From: Mariniplasma anaerobium
GTDB taxonomy: Bacteria > Bacillota_I > Bacilli_A > Acholeplasmatales > Acholeplasmataceae
Reading direction: 5' to 3'
NCBI RefSeq assembly: GCF_016865445.1
Contig: NZ_AP024412.1
Location: 930,001-994,000, forward strand
DNA: 64,000 bases
Made by a program: the position numbers and the translations under genes. This document shows, piece after piece, positions 62,495 to 64,000 of this stretch (positions are counted from its first letter, which is position 1; each line of letters starts with the position of its first letter). The notes under the pieces were generated by a model, which was given only the letters and a program-made list of their open reading frames with translations, searched no databases and was not told the DNA's origin.

Positions 62495-63181
62495 TTATGT
62501 TAATTTTGTTCTATGTTTTGATTTAATAGAATAAAATTCATGATGACCAATAATGATATGATCAATTAAATCAATCCCCATGACTTCTGAAGTTTTTTCT
62601 AAGTGATATGTTGCTTTCTCATCTGCTTTAGATGGTTGAGAATCCCCAGATGGATGATTATGAACAAAAATCATTGCAGCAGCTGCATAGATTACTGCTT
62701 TTTTATAAATCTCTCTTGGATGAATCATCATTTGATTAATTGTTCCAATATAAATGGTTTCTCTTTTAATGATTTCACTTTTAATGTTTAAATAGATTAC
62801 AATAAAATGCTCTTGCTCTAGATGAGATATCTCATCATGAAGTAAGTAATAAACATCACTGGGTGAAGATATTTTAATCTTTTGTTCTCTTTTAAATACA
62901 GAAAGTCTATAACCTAGCTCAATTGCTGCTAAAATAGTTGTAGCTTTTGCTCCCTTAATTCCTTTAATCTTTAATAATTCAAGATAGGTTATCTTTTTTA
63001 ATTCTTCTAATGAAGTTAGATGATATAAGACATGCTTTGATAATTCTAAAACTGATTGATCATGATATCCTGTTCTAAGTAATATTGCTAATAATTCTTC
63101 ATTAGACAAAGCTTTAGCTCCATGTGCTATTAATCTCTCACGAGGTCTTTGATCTAATGGCATTTCTTTAACTAAATACAT
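62495..63181 (-). CDS. radC: RadC/JAB-domain protein
   Basis: 228 residues from the ATG at 63181 (AAGGAG 9 nt upstream); the ATG at 63190 touches the ribosome site. An N-terminal UPF0758 helix-hairpin-helix part (LLKIKGIKGAKAT) precedes a JAB metalloprotease-like domain with the zinc motif VHNHPSGDSQPSKAD and the upstream Glu. Despite its name a repair role is unproven. Confidence 0.93.
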   Translation of the reverse strand: MYLVKEMPLDQRPRERLIAHGAKALSNEELLAILLRTGYHDQSVLELSKHVLYHLTSLEELKKITYLELLKIKGIKGAKATTILAAIELGYRLSVFKREQKIKISSPSDVYYLLHDEISHLEQEHFIVIYLNIKSEIIKRETIYIGTINQMMIHPREIYKKAVIYAAAAMIFVHNHPSGDSQPSKADEKATYHLEKTSEVMGIDLIDHIIIGHHEFYSIKSKHRTKLT

Positions 63182-63228
63182 AAAAAACATCTCCTTATTT
63201 AATTGATAATAAGTGAGATGTTTATATT

Positions 63229-64000
63229 TTACTTCTTAAATTGATTTGATAACATTTTTTTAGCATATCCTACAAAGTGAAGTGATCCTGTAATTAAGAG
63301 TATATCATTTGATGTAAGTTTATTATACAATTGATTAAATGCTTCATTAAAATCTTTAATATAAAAAATAGATTGATCAGTATATTCAGATAAATCCTTA
63401 TATCTAAAATCATCAAATGAAGTGATGACAATAGATGAAGAAAATGTCTTGACGATATCTAACATTGCTTTTATATCTTTATCACCTAACGCACTAAATA
63501 AGACGTGAATATTTTTATCTTTAAATGTTTCCGATAAACTATCAGATAAAGCAGATAATGCATGAGCATTATGTGCACCATCTATATAGACTTGATCTGC
63601 AATAGATTCTAATCGACCAGCCCATATTGCCTTTTTTAGACCCTTTTGTATGGTTTTCATATCTATGCTCGGATATACATATAAAGCAGCTTCTATAGCC
63701 AATATAGAGTTTAATATTTGATGTTTTCCCAGTAGAGATACACTATATGTTTCATGTTGATAGATATAGTTAACAGGATTTAAAGATACTACCTGATAAG
63801 CCAAATCGTTAATAAGTCTATAAGTCACATCCATATCCTTCATGAACGATATGAAATAAGGATAAAGTTCTTTGTCGACTGTTGAGATCAAATGGTTCTT
63901 GCTTTTTAATATGCCTAGTTTATTAGACGCAATCGATTCTAAAGTGTTACCTAGTTGTTTCATATGATCAAAACCAATATTTGTAATTAAAGACACATCA
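63229..64000 (-). CDS. folC: Folylpolyglutamate synthase, C-terminal part (5' end outside window)
   Basis: About 257 codons to the window edge, frame still open. The GTG at 63994-63996 is internal (…DVSLITNIGFDHMKQLG, the Mur-ligase metal-binding segment), so the true start is beyond 64000. C-terminal motifs: AIWAGRLESI and DGAHNAHALSAL. It adds glutamates to folate. radC follows 47 bp downstream, a common Firmicute order. Confidence 0.9.
   Translation of the reverse strand, partial: DVSLITNIGFDHMKQLGNTLESIASNKLGILKSKNHLISTVDKELYPYFISFMKDMDVTYRLINDLAYQVVSLNPVNYIYQHETYSVSLLGKHQILNSILAIEAALYVYPSIDMKTIQKGLKKAIWAGRLESIADQVYIDGAHNAHALSALSDSLSETFKDKNIHVLFSALGDKDIKAMLDIVKTFSSSIVITSFDDFRYKDLSEYTDQSIFYIKDFNEAFNQLYNKLTSNDILLITGSLHFVGYAKKMLSNQFKK

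Noticed and set aside
63994-63996. GTG as the start of folC
   Set aside because: It encodes the Val of the DVSLITNIGFDH segment, deep inside the family alignment; the gene runs past the window edge.
1-64000. UGA read as tryptophan (mycoplasma code)
   Set aside because: Several genes end properly at TGA, including ATGA overlaps, and tryptophans are TGG.

Overview
The window is low-GC DNA with short spacers, strong TTGACA/TATAAT promoters and AGGAGG-type ribosome sites. UGA is read as stop (for example at 3970-3972 and in the ATGA overlaps) and tryptophan is TGG. The gene set (LepA, infC-rpmI-rplT, rplU-prp-rpmA, HPr, Obg, M42 peptidases, LemA/DUF2207, few amino-acid biosynthesis genes, many small membrane proteins) fits a Mollicutes relative that keeps the standard code, such as Acholeplasmatales or a neighbouring lineage. 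The species assignment is inference.

Layout: 1-2238, a truncated membrane-anchored hydrolase and a Na+/Ca2+ exchanger (minus). 2485-5234, two tandem CNNM/CorC-type transport proteins behind an attenuator-like leader (plus). 5345-6076, a lipoprotein (minus). 6278-12392, lepA and a tightly overlapping hemW-xer-deoB-membrane protein operon (plus). 12441-14110, a membrane protein and an asparaginase (minus). 14111-15435, a gene-poor stretch with two decayed copies of a small gene.

15436-32484 is the most striking region. A divergently placed TetR regulator faces an operon of MaoC hydratase, acyl-CoA dehydrogenase, EtfB and EtfA. Downstream lies a 12-gene run: thiolase, SDR reductase, KASIII-like enzyme, Liv-type ABC transporter (with a coiled-coil-extended LivG), CoA-transferase and three alpha/beta hydrolases. 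Both operons have a TTGACA-17-TAnnAT promoter followed by the same ATGAA-N6-TTCAT palindrome, so they probably form one TetR-controlled acyl-CoA regulon. Together the enzymes would allow acetyl-CoA to butyryl-CoA by an (R)-3-hydroxyacyl route, or the reverse oxidation of an imported or hydrolysed acid.

32515-34227 is an intact IS1182-type insertion sequence lying between two transcription-terminator stem-loops. 34258-46714 (minus) holds rsmD, an M42 peptidase, two candidate small RNAs, a large membrane protein, infC-rpmI-rplT with an L20-type leader (L20 carries a C-terminal SAP-like extension), a compact four-gene secreted-protein/ABC operon, pepP, a phosphohexomutase, coaX and an ECF S component. 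46880-49480 (plus) is DUF2207 plus LemA. 49536-55371 (minus) is an aldo/keto reductase, a second M42 peptidase, trmB, HPr with a cysteine-less EIIB-like protein, and queA-ruvB-ruvA. 55476-59081 (plus) encodes a 1,201-residue coiled-coil protein. 59132-64000 (minus) holds obg, rpmA-prp-rplU with leader, a DUF697 protein, radC and a truncated folC.

No rRNA, recognisable tRNA, intact CRISPR array or prophage was seen. All function calls come from reading motifs by eye; no database search was done.
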